NCBI RefSeq assembly: GCF_020076305.1
Contig: NZ_JAIQXE010000001.1
Coordinates: 620,001 to 684,000, forward strand
DNA: 64,000 bases
Direction: 5' to 3'
Origin: Flavihumibacter profundi
GTDB taxonomy: Bacteria > Bacteroidota > Bacteroidia > Chitinophagales > Chitinophagaceae
Within the stretch, counting starts at the first letter, position 1; every line of letters starts with the position of its first letter. Under the pieces are notes generated by a model, which was given only the letters and a program-made list of their open reading frames with translations, was not told the origin of the DNA and searched no databases. Below, piece by piece: positions 26,662 through 36,108 of the stretch. A program made the position numbers and the translations under genes.

Positions 26662-29600
26662 ATGAAAAAGAAGTATGCTTTACTGAGATTCTTGCCTGCC
26701 TTATTGATGGGCATTCTCTTTATGATGGTGTCGCCCTTAAACACTATCGGACAAAATCTTGCAGCCGATGCTTCGGTGGTGCAAGATGCTCCGGAAGAAA
26801 TGGGCGCAAAAACAATTTCCCTGGAACTGTTTATGCAGAAATTCCAACGTGTTTATAACGTGTATTTCAGCTACCAGGCAGTTTCCTTAAAGGAAATTAA
26901 AGTGACTGATATTAATATAGAAGGTAACCGGCAGCAAGACCCGGACCAGCTATTAAAAAAAGTATTGAATCCTGCAGGATTAACCTATGAAAAAGTAAGT
27001 AACGTTTACGTTATCAAACAAATCCCGGAGCCGAAACTGGTCCTCACAAAAAACGAAATTACCGCCCCGGTTGATTTTTTAGTTAAAGGATCAGTGAAAG
27101 ACAAGAATGGTGCCCTGGCAAATGTTACCGTTTCTGAAAAAGGTACCACAAATGCTACAACAACAAATGCAGATGGCCGGTTTAGCCTGAATGTTGCGTC
27201 CCCAAACGCAACACTTGTATTTAGTTATGTTGGCTATAAGGCAGTGGAATTGAAAATAAACGGACAGTCTGATGTAATTGTACTGCTTGAAGCACAGGTA
27301 TCTGAACTTTCTAATGTTGTGGTGACAGCGCTGGGTATTACCCGCAATAAAAAATCCATGGCCTATTCAGTTGGTGAAGTAAAAGCGGAAGACCTGGTAA
27401 AAGCCGGCAACCCAAACGTGCTTAAATCCCTGGATGGAAAAGTAAGCGGAGTGAACTTTACCAACCTTAGTAGCGATCCTACCTCCTCTGTTTTAGTGAA
27501 TATAAGAGGTACCACAGCAATGCCCACAAAGAGTAATGCCAATGTTGCTATTAGTGGTCAACCGCTTTATGTTATTGATGGTATACCAGTAGGAGCTCAA
27601 ACATTCACCAATAAAAACGGGGTTGATTTTGGTAATATCCTTTCGCAGTTGAATCCGGAGGATATTGATAATATCACCATTCTTAAGGGTGGTAGTGCTG
27701 GTGCCTTGTATGGTGCAGATGGCGGTAATGGTGTTGTTATGATCACCACCAAAACTGGCAAGGGCCGCAAAAAAGGGCTCGGCGTTAGCTTTAACTCTTC
27801 CTCTGTTTGGGACAAACCCACCGATTTTATTGAGGAGCAAATGGAATATGGCCAGGGTGAAAGGGCTTTCGAATGGCAATATGACAATACAGATACCTGG
27901 GGACCAAAACTGGATGGTAAATTCTCAGGCGACTACTGGGATACCAAACAGCAAAAATGGCTCAATAAAAGTATGACTTCTTCCATGGAAAACAGGATGC
28001 AGGCATACCTCCAGACTGGTAATACCCTTTCGAACACAATCGGCGTGTATGGTAATTATGATAAGGGATCATTCCGCTTCTCCTTTGGTGATATGAATAA
28101 TAAAGGAGTGATGCCAAATACTAAAACAGACCAGAAGTCAATTAGCCTGAACACAGATTACAGGATTACTGATAAAGTTAAATTAACTGTTAGCTCCAGT
28201 TATATCCATACTTTATCCCCCAATAAAGCAAACAGTGTTGGTTCAAACAGCGTGATCAATAACTTATTGTTCAACTTCCCGGCCAACCTGCAACCTTTGA
28301 GCGAAATGACAAATTACTGGCTCACAGGCTATGAAAATATCCAGCAAAATGGCGCCATTATGAAAGATAATGGCCTTGATGTGGATACCGACAATCCATG
28401 GTGGTCGACTTATGAGAAAATTAACCGGTTTGGCCGCGATAATTTCTTTGGGAAAGTGCAGTTAGACTGGCAATTGAGCAAGCCATTGGCCCTGGTAGTG
28501 CGTACCGGTATGGAAAGTGTAAAAGAAGAATACGAATACCGTCAGTCATGGGGTAAAACCAAGATGGCAGATAAGTTTAAAACCGGTGACGGGCAGTATA
28601 TTACTGGAACGAATAGCATGGCTATCTATAATACTGATGTTATTCTTACCTACAATAAAAATTTCGGAAAGTTTTCCCTGAATGCTTTTGGCGGTGGAAA
28701 TTACCAGTATACTAATAACAATAGCCTGGAAATGAATGCAGCGAAATTATCTACTCCTGCATTATTTACACTTAATAATGCTATGCCGGGACAATTATTC
28801 GTATCCCAATCTGGTTGGGCAACAAGTCAGACATATAGTCTTTATGGTAGTGCAAGTGTTGGTTACGCAAACCAGTTGTTTTTGGATATAACAGGTCGCA
28901 ATGACTGGAAGGGTATTTTGCCGGAAGAAAAAATAAATTATTTCTATCCGTCAGCTTCCTTAAGCTGGGTAGCTTCAGAAACGTTTAAACTTCCTGAAAT
29001 TTTTAACCTGGTTAAGGGAAGGTTGGCCTGGGCAGATGTAGGTAACGGACTAGTAAAACAAAGGTCAGTAGACACCTATTCTTACGATCCGAGCAATTGG
29101 GGTGCAGCTAAAACCGTAAGTATTAATGCTACATTGGTTGACCCTAATATTAAGCCAATGCACTCTATTACACAGGAAGCAGGACTTGATATCTGGATGC
29201 TGCAAAATTTGCTCAAATTTGATTTCACTTATTTCATAAAAGACCAGAAAGACCAGATTGACAATATTCCTACTGTACCGGGTACAGGTTATCCTGGTAT
29301 GCTGACTAATATTGGTGATGTGCGTAGCAAAGGATATGAAATGGGCTTAACGATTAACCCGGTTAGGACAAAAGACTGGAACTGGACAATTTCCGGAAGC
29401 TTTACCCATTACAAAGCAACAATCACCAGGCTTTCTGACCAGTTTGCACCAAATGGTTATGTATTTGCAGACTATGATGGAAAAACAAGGGTGAAGATTG
29501 CTGTTGGTGAAGAAATTGGAAATATTTATGAGCAAAACCCAATCCTTAGGGTTAAAGAAGGAAAATATGCCGGAATGCCACTACTCGATGGAGCTGGCGG

Positions 29601-30351
29601 GGAATTCCAGACTTCAGGTGATGAAAAAGACCGTGGTAAATTGGGTAATTATAACCCTGATTATATTGTGGGCTTTAACACGACTTTGCGTTATAAGCAG
29701 TTCGCGCTTAACCTGGTAGGTAGTTACAGGAAAGGTGGTAAATATGTTTCTGTTAACCAGCAATACCTGGAATCAAACGGTAGGGTATCAACTACCCTGG
29801 GTTCTGGTCCTAATAACCCCTGGTGGATGGGTGGAAGGGATGCTGAGCATGGTGGATTACCATGGCCAGCTGCAGGATCCAGCCAGTATGAGGCTATCAA
29901 TACTAATAATGATGGCCAGCGCGCAGACTGGAGTGATGCCAGTTATGCAAAAGGCGTTTTTGTTAACCCGAATTTTACTGGTGATAAGCCAACCGATGCA
30001 GACTATATAGTTAATGGCGCAGATCCTAACAATACCTTTTACCAGTTTGCTTATAATAGCTATGGAGATGTTATCTGGGATTTTGCTGCAACAAGAACCT
30101 ATAGCGCAACCAACTTCAAAATGAAAGAAATTTCATTGGCTTATACAGTACCAGCCAGTCTGACCAGCAAATACAAGCTTAATAATTTAACCCTGTCGTT
30201 TATCGGAAGGAACCTCATCCAGTGGAACGAATCAGGCCGTCACGAAGATCCTGAATCTGCCTTCAGTGGCGTAGGTACAGGCCTTGGCGTGCTTAGGGCT
30301 ACATTGCCCAGCATTCGTTCTTATGGCTTCAAACTTTCCGTTGAATTTTAA
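26662..30351 (+). CDS. SusC/RagA family TonB-dependent outer-membrane transporter with STN domain
   Basis: The 1229-residue protein starts with a signal peptide, followed by an STN (secretin/TonB short N-terminal) signalling domain at about 50-120 (ISLELFMQKFQRVYNVYFSY). A carboxypeptidase-like beta-sandwich (VKGSVKDKNGALANVTVSEK) comes next, then a plug (LKSLDGKVSGV; PLYVIDGIPVG; ITILKGGSAGALYGADGG) and a large barrel ending YGFKLSVEF. It imports oligosaccharides through the outer membrane with the SusD lipoprotein that follows 28 bp later. The STN domain allows regulation through FecR and the ECF sigma factor encoded just upstream. It is complete and of normal length. Confidence 0.96.
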   Translation: MKKKYALLRFLPALLMGILFMMVSPLNTIGQNLAADASVVQDAPEEMGAKTISLELFMQKFQRVYNVYFSYQAVSLKEIKVTDINIEGNRQQDPDQLLKKVLNPAGLTYEKVSNVYVIKQIPEPKLVLTKNEITAPVDFLVKGSVKDKNGALANVTVSEKGTTNATTTNADGRFSLNVASPNATLVFSYVGYKAVELKINGQSDVIVLLEAQVSELSNVVVTALGITRNKKSMAYSVGEVKAEDLVKAGNPNVLKSLDGKVSGVNFTNLSSDPTSSVLVNIRGTTAMPTKSNANVAISGQPLYVIDGIPVGAQTFTNKNGVDFGNILSQLNPEDIDNITILKGGSAGALYGADGGNGVVMITTKTGKGRKKGLGVSFNSSSVWDKPTDFIEEQMEYGQGERAFEWQYDNTDTWGPKLDGKFSGDYWDTKQQKWLNKSMTSSMENRMQAYLQTGNTLSNTIGVYGNYDKGSFRFSFGDMNNKGVMPNTKTDQKSISLNTDYRITDKVKLTVSSSYIHTLSPNKANSVGSNSVINNLLFNFPANLQPLSEMTNYWLTGYENIQQNGAIMKDNGLDVDTDNPWWSTYEKINRFGRDNFFGKVQLDWQLSKPLALVVRTGMESVKEEYEYRQSWGKTKMADKFKTGDGQYITGTNSMAIYNTDVILTYNKNFGKFSLNAFGGGNYQYTNNNSLEMNAAKLSTPALFTLNNAMPGQLFVSQSGWATSQTYSLYGSASVGYANQLFLDITGRNDWKGILPEEKINYFYPSASLSWVASETFKLPEIFNLVKGRLAWADVGNGLVKQRSVDTYSYDPSNWGAAKTVSINATLVDPNIKPMHSITQEAGLDIWMLQNLLKFDFTYFIKDQKDQIDNIPTVPGTGYPGMLTNIGDVRSKGYEMGLTINPVRTKDWNWTISGSFTHYKATITRLSDQFAPNGYVFADYDGKTRVKIAVGEEIGNIYEQNPILRVKEGKYAGMPLLDGAGGEFQTSGDEKDRGKLGNYNPDYIVGFNTTLRYKQFALNLVGSYRKGGKYVSVNQQYLESNGRVSTTLGSGPNNPWWMGGRDAEHGGLPWPAAGSSQYEAINTNNDGQRADWSDASYAKGVFVNPNFTGDKPTDADYIVNGADPNNTFYQFAYNSYGDVIWDFAATRTYSATNFKMKEISLAYTVPASLTSKYKLNNLTLSFIGRNLIQWNESGRHEDPESAFSGVGTGLGVLRATLPSIRSYGFKLSVEF

Positions 30352-30379
30352 ATTATTAATGATCGAATAAATAAATAAT

Positions 30380-32029
30380 ATGAAATCTTTAATTATAAAA
30401 TCACTGGCAATCGTTTCTATAGCCGCTCTTGCATCCTGTAGTAAAGATGCCCTTAGGTCTTATGACAAGAAGCAACAACTGGATGCTGTAGAATCTGTAA
30501 ATGATCCGTTCCTGCTTTCTTCTGTTATCAAGCAAACAAGTCTTTTTTACCAGGGCTTTGGTTATGATAACAGCAAACTGCCAGCTGCAGTGCAATACAT
30601 GCAGAGGAATTTCCAGGGTGGTGATAACCTGTATAACGGGTTTAAACAACCATCTGATGATATGTATGCAGCTTTGAATATCCTTAAGCTAATTGATGGC
30701 GCCATCGGTCTGACACATGATAGAGGTTCAAGTACACATGAAGGTATTTTCACGACTTTCAGGGTGTTGCTGTTTTCTTACATTACAGACTTCTATGGTG
30801 ATATTTATTATACCGAAGCGCTGAAGGGTAGGGAAGGTATTCTTTATCCCAAGTATGACCACCAGCAGGATATTTACACTGGTCTGCTGGCAGAACTTGA
30901 CAATGCCAACGCTCTGATCGCAAGCGGCACTGAACCCTTATCAAGTACTTACGACCTGATGTTCGCCGGTGATAAGGTAAAATGGCAAAAATTCACCAAC
31001 TCATTAAAGCTTCGTCTTTTAATGCGTGCATCAGCCAAGATGCCGGATGCGGGAGCTAAAATGTCTGCAATTCTCAGTGACCCGTCCCAACCCATCTTTA
31101 CAGAAGCTGATGATAATGCTTCCATTCCATTTGTTGGGGCAACAGCCGAAAATTCCTGGAAGGGTGGTACCAATAACTGGCCTGATGATGAGGAGTTCGA
31201 TAAAAGAAGGCCTTGTAAAACGCTGGTGGATAAACTGGCAAGTTTAAATGATCCGCGTATGCATGTTTGGATTGCCCCTGTTGAAAAACCCTGGACCAGT
31301 AATAAATCCCTTGATGGTGTTAGCTTTACAACCACAGATCCTAATGGATATAGCTATACTTCAACCTGGGAATTAATAGACAGGAATAAGGCGGAAATTG
31401 CGGCCCAATCTGAAAATATCCTGGACTCTAATAAAGTTTATGCCGGCTTTATTGCAGGTATGCCCGGTGACTGGAAAAACGGTAATGGCCATTACGATGT
31501 AGAAGCTGGAGGTGTTGTGGGTAATTTTAAAGTGTCCAGGTATTCTAAATTATTCCGGGAAAATTCGCACCCACTGCTTAAAGCAATGGTCATGAACAGC
31601 GATGAAGTACAATTCATCCTGGCAGAAGCTGCTGCTAAGGGAATGATTACTGGCGATGCCGATGCTTATTACAGGAAAGGCATTACTTATTCACTGCATC
31701 GCTGGGGTATTTCAGATGCAGATATTTCTACCTATTTAGCACAGCCTGCTATTGCTTTACCAGGTGGTACTACCCCGAATCTGGAGAAAATTGCTGACCA
31801 GAAATGGCTGGCCCTATTCTTTGTTTCAACAGAATCATACCTTGATATCCGTCGTACAAAATTGCCCAATATCTTCCAGAATGGTAATCTGGGTACCCGC
31901 GATTTCCCGGTACGGTATCGTTATCCGGGTGCTGAAATCGGTCAAAACAAAGACGCATACGATGCAGGTGTATCTACCCTGTCACCAGCAGTAGATAATG
32001 AATTTTCAAAAATGTGGTTATTGCAATAA
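30380..32029 (+). CDS. SusD/RagB family glycan-binding lipoprotein
   Basis: The 549-residue protein has a lipoprotein signal with Cys20 (AALASCSKD). The mature part begins with the DPFLLSSVIKQTSLFYQGF-type N-terminus of the 'SusD/RagB nutrient-binding outer membrane lipoprotein' subgroup. It also shows TPR-like helical segments (KWQKFTNSLKLRLLMRAS) and a C-terminal QKWLALFFVSTESYLDIRRTKLP, the classic SusD signature. It forms the lid on the SusC transporter encoded directly upstream. A hairpin lies 33 bp after its stop codon. The ligand is not predictable, but the GH20 gene in the locus favours a hexosamine-containing glycan. Confidence 0.94.
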   Translation: MKSLIIKSLAIVSIAALASCSKDALRSYDKKQQLDAVESVNDPFLLSSVIKQTSLFYQGFGYDNSKLPAAVQYMQRNFQGGDNLYNGFKQPSDDMYAALNILKLIDGAIGLTHDRGSSTHEGIFTTFRVLLFSYITDFYGDIYYTEALKGREGILYPKYDHQQDIYTGLLAELDNANALIASGTEPLSSTYDLMFAGDKVKWQKFTNSLKLRLLMRASAKMPDAGAKMSAILSDPSQPIFTEADDNASIPFVGATAENSWKGGTNNWPDDEEFDKRRPCKTLVDKLASLNDPRMHVWIAPVEKPWTSNKSLDGVSFTTTDPNGYSYTSTWELIDRNKAEIAAQSENILDSNKVYAGFIAGMPGDWKNGNGHYDVEAGGVVGNFKVSRYSKLFRENSHPLLKAMVMNSDEVQFILAEAAAKGMITGDADAYYRKGITYSLHRWGISDADISTYLAQPAIALPGGTTPNLEKIADQKWLALFFVSTESYLDIRRTKLPNIFQNGNLGTRDFPVRYRYPGAEIGQNKDAYDAGVSTLSPAVDNEFSKMWLLQ

Positions 32030-32061
32030 GCAATTAACCCGTAATAACTAAATACTAGTAG

Positions 32062-32104
32062 CATAGAACATCCTGGCCTTATTATAGGGCCAGTTTGTTC
32101 TATG
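32062..32104 (+). promoter_or_regulatory. Long stem-loop between susD and the enzyme genes
   Basis: Perfect 9-bp outer arms (32062-32070 and 32096-32104) enclose a 2/2 internal loop and a perfect 6-bp G+C-rich inner stem (32073-32078 and 32088-32093) with a 9-nt loop. No T-run follows, so it is not a textbook terminator. Its position fits partial termination or mRNA processing that would keep susCD transcript levels above those of the enzymes. Confidence 0.6.
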
Positions 32105-32159
32105 TTATAAATACATGCTTGCCACATATTTCAATAGTTTATCCCAACATTCACAAAGC

Positions 32160-34325
32160 ATGAGAAAATCCTTTTCCTTCCTTACTACTTTCGTACTTCT
32201 TTTCGCACAAATCATTTGTTTTGGTAATCCTGCGAATGAGCCTGTCTATAAGCAACCTGTTTCAATTCAATACAGTTTACCTGAAACCTTAAAAGGGGCT
32301 ATCCTGAAAAAAGTGGTAGTCGATTATAACGATAATGTTTATGTGCTGACTAATAAGGGTGTTTACCGCACGAACGGGAAAGACCTGGTAAAAGATTTTC
32401 GGTATACACCTATTGCAGAAAAAAAACCGCTGGATATTACCATACAGGAAAATACCGGTCACTTGTTTTACCTCTATGAGGAAAAATGGCTGACAAACGG
32501 CTATGCCGGTGTGCCTTACCTCAATATACCCAAAGGGAAATTTGACCAGCTGGCAGTGGCTGCAGATGGCACTGTTTTACTGGTTGGCGCAAATGCCGTA
32601 TCCCTCTGCAGGGATGGCAAGCTGACAGAAATTAAAAAGCCTGCCGATAAGATAAATGCAGTGCAGGTGAATAACGGAATTTTCTATGCCCTGAGTGCAA
32701 ACGGAGTATATAAACTCTCTGATGACCATTTTACACAAATCCATAAAGGTAATGGCCTGCAGGCTATGGCTTTAAGGGAAAACGAAATTGTGCTGGGCAC
32801 AACCAAAGGCTATTATGGGATCAATAAATTGAATGGTGATTCAAGTTTCTCATTACAAACCAAAGTGCCGGTTGAAAATATTTCCTGCCTGCAGGTAATT
32901 GACAATAAAGTTTGGGCTGGTACACCAATGGGTGCTTTTATGAAAGAGCCCGCCGGAAACTACAGGTATTATGCTTCCAGGAGATGGTTGAATGAGGATA
33001 AGGTAATTGCTATGGCGGCTGACAGCAAAGGTGATGCTTATTTCTTATCACCATCCGGATTAAATAAAATTGAATTTATTCCTTTTACACTTTTAGATAA
33101 GGCCAATTTATTCCAGGATCAAATCAGGCAAAGGCATATCCGGTATGGCTTTATTTCAAATGTAACCCTGCAATCACCTGGCGACCTTGCTTCGGCAAAA
33201 ATGACCGATACAGATAATGATGGCCTCTGGTCTTCTTTTTATCTCGGCAGCCAGGCATTCCGTTACGCTGTTACCGGTGACAAAAATGCCAAGCGTTACG
33301 CCTGGGAAGCTTTTGAAGCTTTTGAAAGAATTATTTCCATAAACCCTTTGAAAGGCTTTCCTGCAAGGACCTTCGAACGGAAAGGTTTTAAAGTTGGTGA
33401 ACCGGCTGCCTTTCGCGACTCACAGGACCCTGAGTGGGAATGGAAAGGAACCACCAGCAGTGATGAATTTTGCGGCTATATTTTTATTGCATCCGTACTG
33501 AATGAAATGGTTGCAGAAACAGAAAGCGAGAAAAAAAGGGTGGCAGATTTTATAGATAAAATCCTTACCCATATTATCGATAATAATTATTATTTCGTTG
33601 ATGCCGATGGCAAACCCACTTTATGGGGAAGATGGAACCCTGAATATATCAACTCCTTCCCGGAATCAGTAGAAGACCGGAAACTTGGTAGTGCCCATAT
33701 CCTCGCCGGACTTCAGTTAGCATATGCATTAACTGGAAAAGAAAAATACAAGACTGAAGCGTATAAATTAATTAACGAGCACGGATACCTGAAGAATATG
33801 ATGGTGAGCTATACCAAAATAAAAGAGACCCCGGGTACCATCCGGATGGGCATCGACCTTGGTATTGGTGGCTGGAACCACTCTGATGATGAAATGGCTT
33901 TTTTGACTTACTGGCCATTATACCGTTATGCGTTTACCCCTGAATTGCAGGAACAATACAAGTGGGTAATTACAGACCACTGGCAGATTGAAAAGCCGGA
34001 AAGGAATGCCCTTTGGAACCTGATCTCCCTGGCAACGGCCGGCGTTTGTGACGCGCCATCTGTTAACTGGCATTTGCAGGAATACCCGCTTGACCTGGTT
34101 AGATGGAATGTTAAAAATTCGCACAGGAAGGATATCGTCCTGCTTCCTGCAAATTTCAGGAAACAATCTACTGAGGTACTTTTGCCACCGGGCGAAAGGC
34201 CAATGAACCGCCACAATGCGAATGCTTTTGAACTCGACGGCGGCGAAAACGGTATGTCCGAGCTGGCTGGTGATGAATACCTTTTGCCTTATTGGATGGG
34301 GCGTTACTTAAAAGTGATAGAATAG
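32160..34325 (+). CDS. Secreted propeller plus alpha/alpha-toroid-like protein (copy 2)
   Basis: I chose the ATG at 32160, which begins the signal peptide MRKSFSFLTTFVLLFAQ; the frame is open back to 32115, which would add 15 unlikely residues. The protein is a diverged paralogue of the product at 20002. It has about seven degenerate propeller repeats (VYVLTNKGVYRT, VLLVGANAVSL, FYALSANGVYKL, IVLGTTKGYYG, VWAGTPMGAFM, AYFLSPSGLNK). A helical region follows with DTDNDG (352-355 for DNDG), WEWKGTTSSDEFCGY (SSDE at 433-436), YPLDLVRWN and the C-terminal LLPYWMGRYLKVI. It follows SusD and begins the enzyme operon, so it is probably a periplasmic or surface glycan-acting protein. The catalytic role is inferred only. 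Confidence 0.7.
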   Translation: MRKSFSFLTTFVLLFAQIICFGNPANEPVYKQPVSIQYSLPETLKGAILKKVVVDYNDNVYVLTNKGVYRTNGKDLVKDFRYTPIAEKKPLDITIQENTGHLFYLYEEKWLTNGYAGVPYLNIPKGKFDQLAVAADGTVLLVGANAVSLCRDGKLTEIKKPADKINAVQVNNGIFYALSANGVYKLSDDHFTQIHKGNGLQAMALRENEIVLGTTKGYYGINKLNGDSSFSLQTKVPVENISCLQVIDNKVWAGTPMGAFMKEPAGNYRYYASRRWLNEDKVIAMAADSKGDAYFLSPSGLNKIEFIPFTLLDKANLFQDQIRQRHIRYGFISNVTLQSPGDLASAKMTDTDNDGLWSSFYLGSQAFRYAVTGDKNAKRYAWEAFEAFERIISINPLKGFPARTFERKGFKVGEPAAFRDSQDPEWEWKGTTSSDEFCGYIFIASVLNEMVAETESEKKRVADFIDKILTHIIDNNYYFVDADGKPTLWGRWNPEYINSFPESVEDRKLGSAHILAGLQLAYALTGKEKYKTEAYKLINEHGYLKNMMVSYTKIKETPGTIRMGIDLGIGGWNHSDDEMAFLTYWPLYRYAFTPELQEQYKWVITDHWQIEKPERNALWNLISLATAGVCDAPSVNWHLQEYPLDLVRWNVKNSHRKDIVLLPANFRKQSTEVLLPPGERPMNRHNANAFELDGGENGMSELAGDEYLLPYWMGRYLKVIE

Positions 34326-34340
34326 TTTAAATTGCTGTAT

Positions 34341-35042
34341 ATGAAACCAATTGTTCAGATTTCCCTCGATTTAACCAATATTGACGAAGCTTTAGAGACT
34401 GCCGCAATGGCTATGCGTGCCGGCGTGGACTGGCTGGAAGCCGGAACCCCGCTGATCCTGGCGGAAGGCTTGCGCGGCGTCCGGTTATTGCGCGAGGCTT
34501 TCCCGAATGTTCCTATTGTGGCTGACCTGAAAACAATGGATGGCGGTTACCTCGAAGCGGAAATGATGGCGAAAGCCGGCGCCACCCATGTAGTGGTTAT
34601 GGCAAGGGCCCACGAAGAAACCATTAAGTGTGTGGTACAGGCCGGCCGTGATTTTGGTGTTAAAGTAATGGGCGATAACCTTGGTTGTCCCGATATGGTT
34701 GCAGCTGCAAAGTGGCTGGAAGACCTTGGATGTGATTATGTAATCCATCATATCGGTTACGATGAAAGGAGGGGCATAGCTGCCCGTGGATTACGCATGC
34801 CCAGTCCGTTAGACCAGCTGCGCGAAGTGGTTAATGCCGTGAAAATCCCTGTACAGGCAGTTGGTGGCTTGTCCCTGGAACAGGCCATTCAATGTCCGGC
34901 TTATGGTGCTCCGCTTGTTGTTCTGGGCGCACCTTTAACCATTGATGCCGATGCTTTTAAAACTGCCGATGGCAACCTGGAAGCATCACTCCGCATGATA
35001 TGTTCAACCATTCATGGTTACGGGGATGTTACTGTTAAATAA
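34341..35042 (+). CDS. HUMPS/KGPDC-family decarboxylase or aldolase (orotidine decarboxylase superfamily)
   Basis: The ATG at 34341 gives MKPIVQISLD; TTG 34332 is less likely. The 234-residue TIM-barrel protein carries the superfamily active-site set: Asp10, Glu33 (WLEAGTPLI), the DxKxxD motif ADLKTMDGG (Asp62, Lys64, Asp67) and His136 (YVIHHIGYD). These match 3-hexulose-6-phosphate synthase and 3-keto-L-gulonate-6-phosphate decarboxylase. The C-terminal phosphate-binding loop reads VVLGAPLT, without the Arg used by KGPDC. The enzyme may therefore act on a different or unphosphorylated sugar; this is inference. It is followed after 28 bp by a zinc-type dehydrogenase gene, suggesting sequential oxidation and decarboxylation. 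Confidence 0.8.
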   Translation: MKPIVQISLDLTNIDEALETAAMAMRAGVDWLEAGTPLILAEGLRGVRLLREAFPNVPIVADLKTMDGGYLEAEMMAKAGATHVVVMARAHEETIKCVVQAGRDFGVKVMGDNLGCPDMVAAAKWLEDLGCDYVIHHIGYDERRGIAARGLRMPSPLDQLREVVNAVKIPVQAVGGLSLEQAIQCPAYGAPLVVLGAPLTIDADAFKTADGNLEASLRMICSTIHGYGDVTVK

Positions 35043-35070
35043 ACATGATTAATCTAATAAACGTTCTGAT

Positions 35071-36105
35071 ATGTCTACGATAAAATCTGCAGCGGTAATC
35101 AATTACTCATCTGCAAAAGGATCCGTTGAAATAAGGGAAATAGCAAAACCCGAAATTGGCGAAGAGGATGTGCTGCTTGAAGTGGCCAATGTTGGTGTTT
35201 GTGGTAGTGACCTGCACCAATGGACTGCTGACCATAGCTGGACCGTTAATTACCCGGTAGTGCTGGGCCATGAATTCGGCGGGCATATCGTTGAATTGGG
35301 CAGCCGTGTTGCCAACTGGAAAATTGGTGACAGGGTAGTCAGTGAAACTGCAGCGGTTGTGAATATGGCCAGTCCTATGTCCAGGATTGGTTTGTATAAC
35401 CTTGATCCCGACCGTAAAGGATTTGGTTATGGTGTGAATGGCGCCATGACAAAATATGTAAAAGTGCCTGCAAGATGCCTGCACCGTGTTCCGGATGAAC
35501 TTCCTTTCGAACAGGCCTGCCTGACCGAACCCTGTTGCGTGGCGTATAATGCAGTTGTAAATAATTCCGGTATTAAACCCGGCGATCGTGTTATTGTGAT
35601 CGGACCCGGAACCATCGGCATTTTGTGTGCAGCTGTTGCGAAACTTTGTGGCGCACAGGTTGCTGTAACCGGATTGGAAGCTGACCGCAAAAGGTTGGCC
35701 ATTGCCGAACAATATGGTTGCGAATCTATTGTTGGTGATGCAACAGAATGGGCAAGAAAAGTTGATGGTTTGGGTGCAGATGTAATTATTGATGCAGCAG
35801 GTACAAGCTTTACACTGAAAATTGCCCTCGACCTGGTTCGCCCTAACGGACATATTACTAAAGTTGGATGGGGCCCCCAGCCACTGGGCTTTTCCCTTGA
35901 TCCGCTGGTACAAAAAAATATCACCTTACAGGGAAGCTTCAGTCATAACTGGCCTGTATGGGAAAAAGTAATTGCTCTGCTTGCAAGCGGGCAACTGGAT
36001 GTTAAACCTATTATTGGTGGTGTATGGCCAATAACAGAATGGCACGAAGCATTCGAAAAAATGCACAAAGGTGAAGTCGTGAAAAGTGTTTTAAAACCAG
36101 TATAA
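35071..36105 (+). CDS. Medium-chain (zinc-type) alcohol dehydrogenase lacking structural-zinc cysteines
   Basis: The 344-residue protein has the catalytic zinc motifs GVCGSDLHQWT and LGHEFGGHI and a Rossmann motif VIVIGPGTIGILCAAVA. It resembles sorbitol/butanediol/threonine dehydrogenases. The lobe that normally holds four cysteines reads SETAAVVNMASPMSRIGLYN, then LDPDRKGFGYG, with no cysteine at all, unlike the dehydrogenase at 13205 in this same window. The catalytic site looks intact, so activity is likely. The gene is flanked closely by the HUMPS gene and an SDR gene (3 bp), which implies a role in a multi-step sugar oxidation. Confidence 0.85.
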   Translation: MSTIKSAAVINYSSAKGSVEIREIAKPEIGEEDVLLEVANVGVCGSDLHQWTADHSWTVNYPVVLGHEFGGHIVELGSRVANWKIGDRVVSETAAVVNMASPMSRIGLYNLDPDRKGFGYGVNGAMTKYVKVPARCLHRVPDELPFEQACLTEPCCVAYNAVVNNSGIKPGDRVIVIGPGTIGILCAAVAKLCGAQVAVTGLEADRKRLAIAEQYGCESIVGDATEWARKVDGLGADVIIDAAGTSFTLKIALDLVRPNGHITKVGWGPQPLGFSLDPLVQKNITLQGSFSHNWPVWEKVIALLASGQLDVKPIIGGVWPITEWHEAFEKMHKGEVVKSVLKPV

Positions 36106-36108
36106 TTT

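Noticed and set aside
35107-35913. 268-codon minus-strand frame
   Set aside because: Antisense shadow of the zinc-type dehydrogenase; Cys/Asn/Thr-rich composition without any family pattern.
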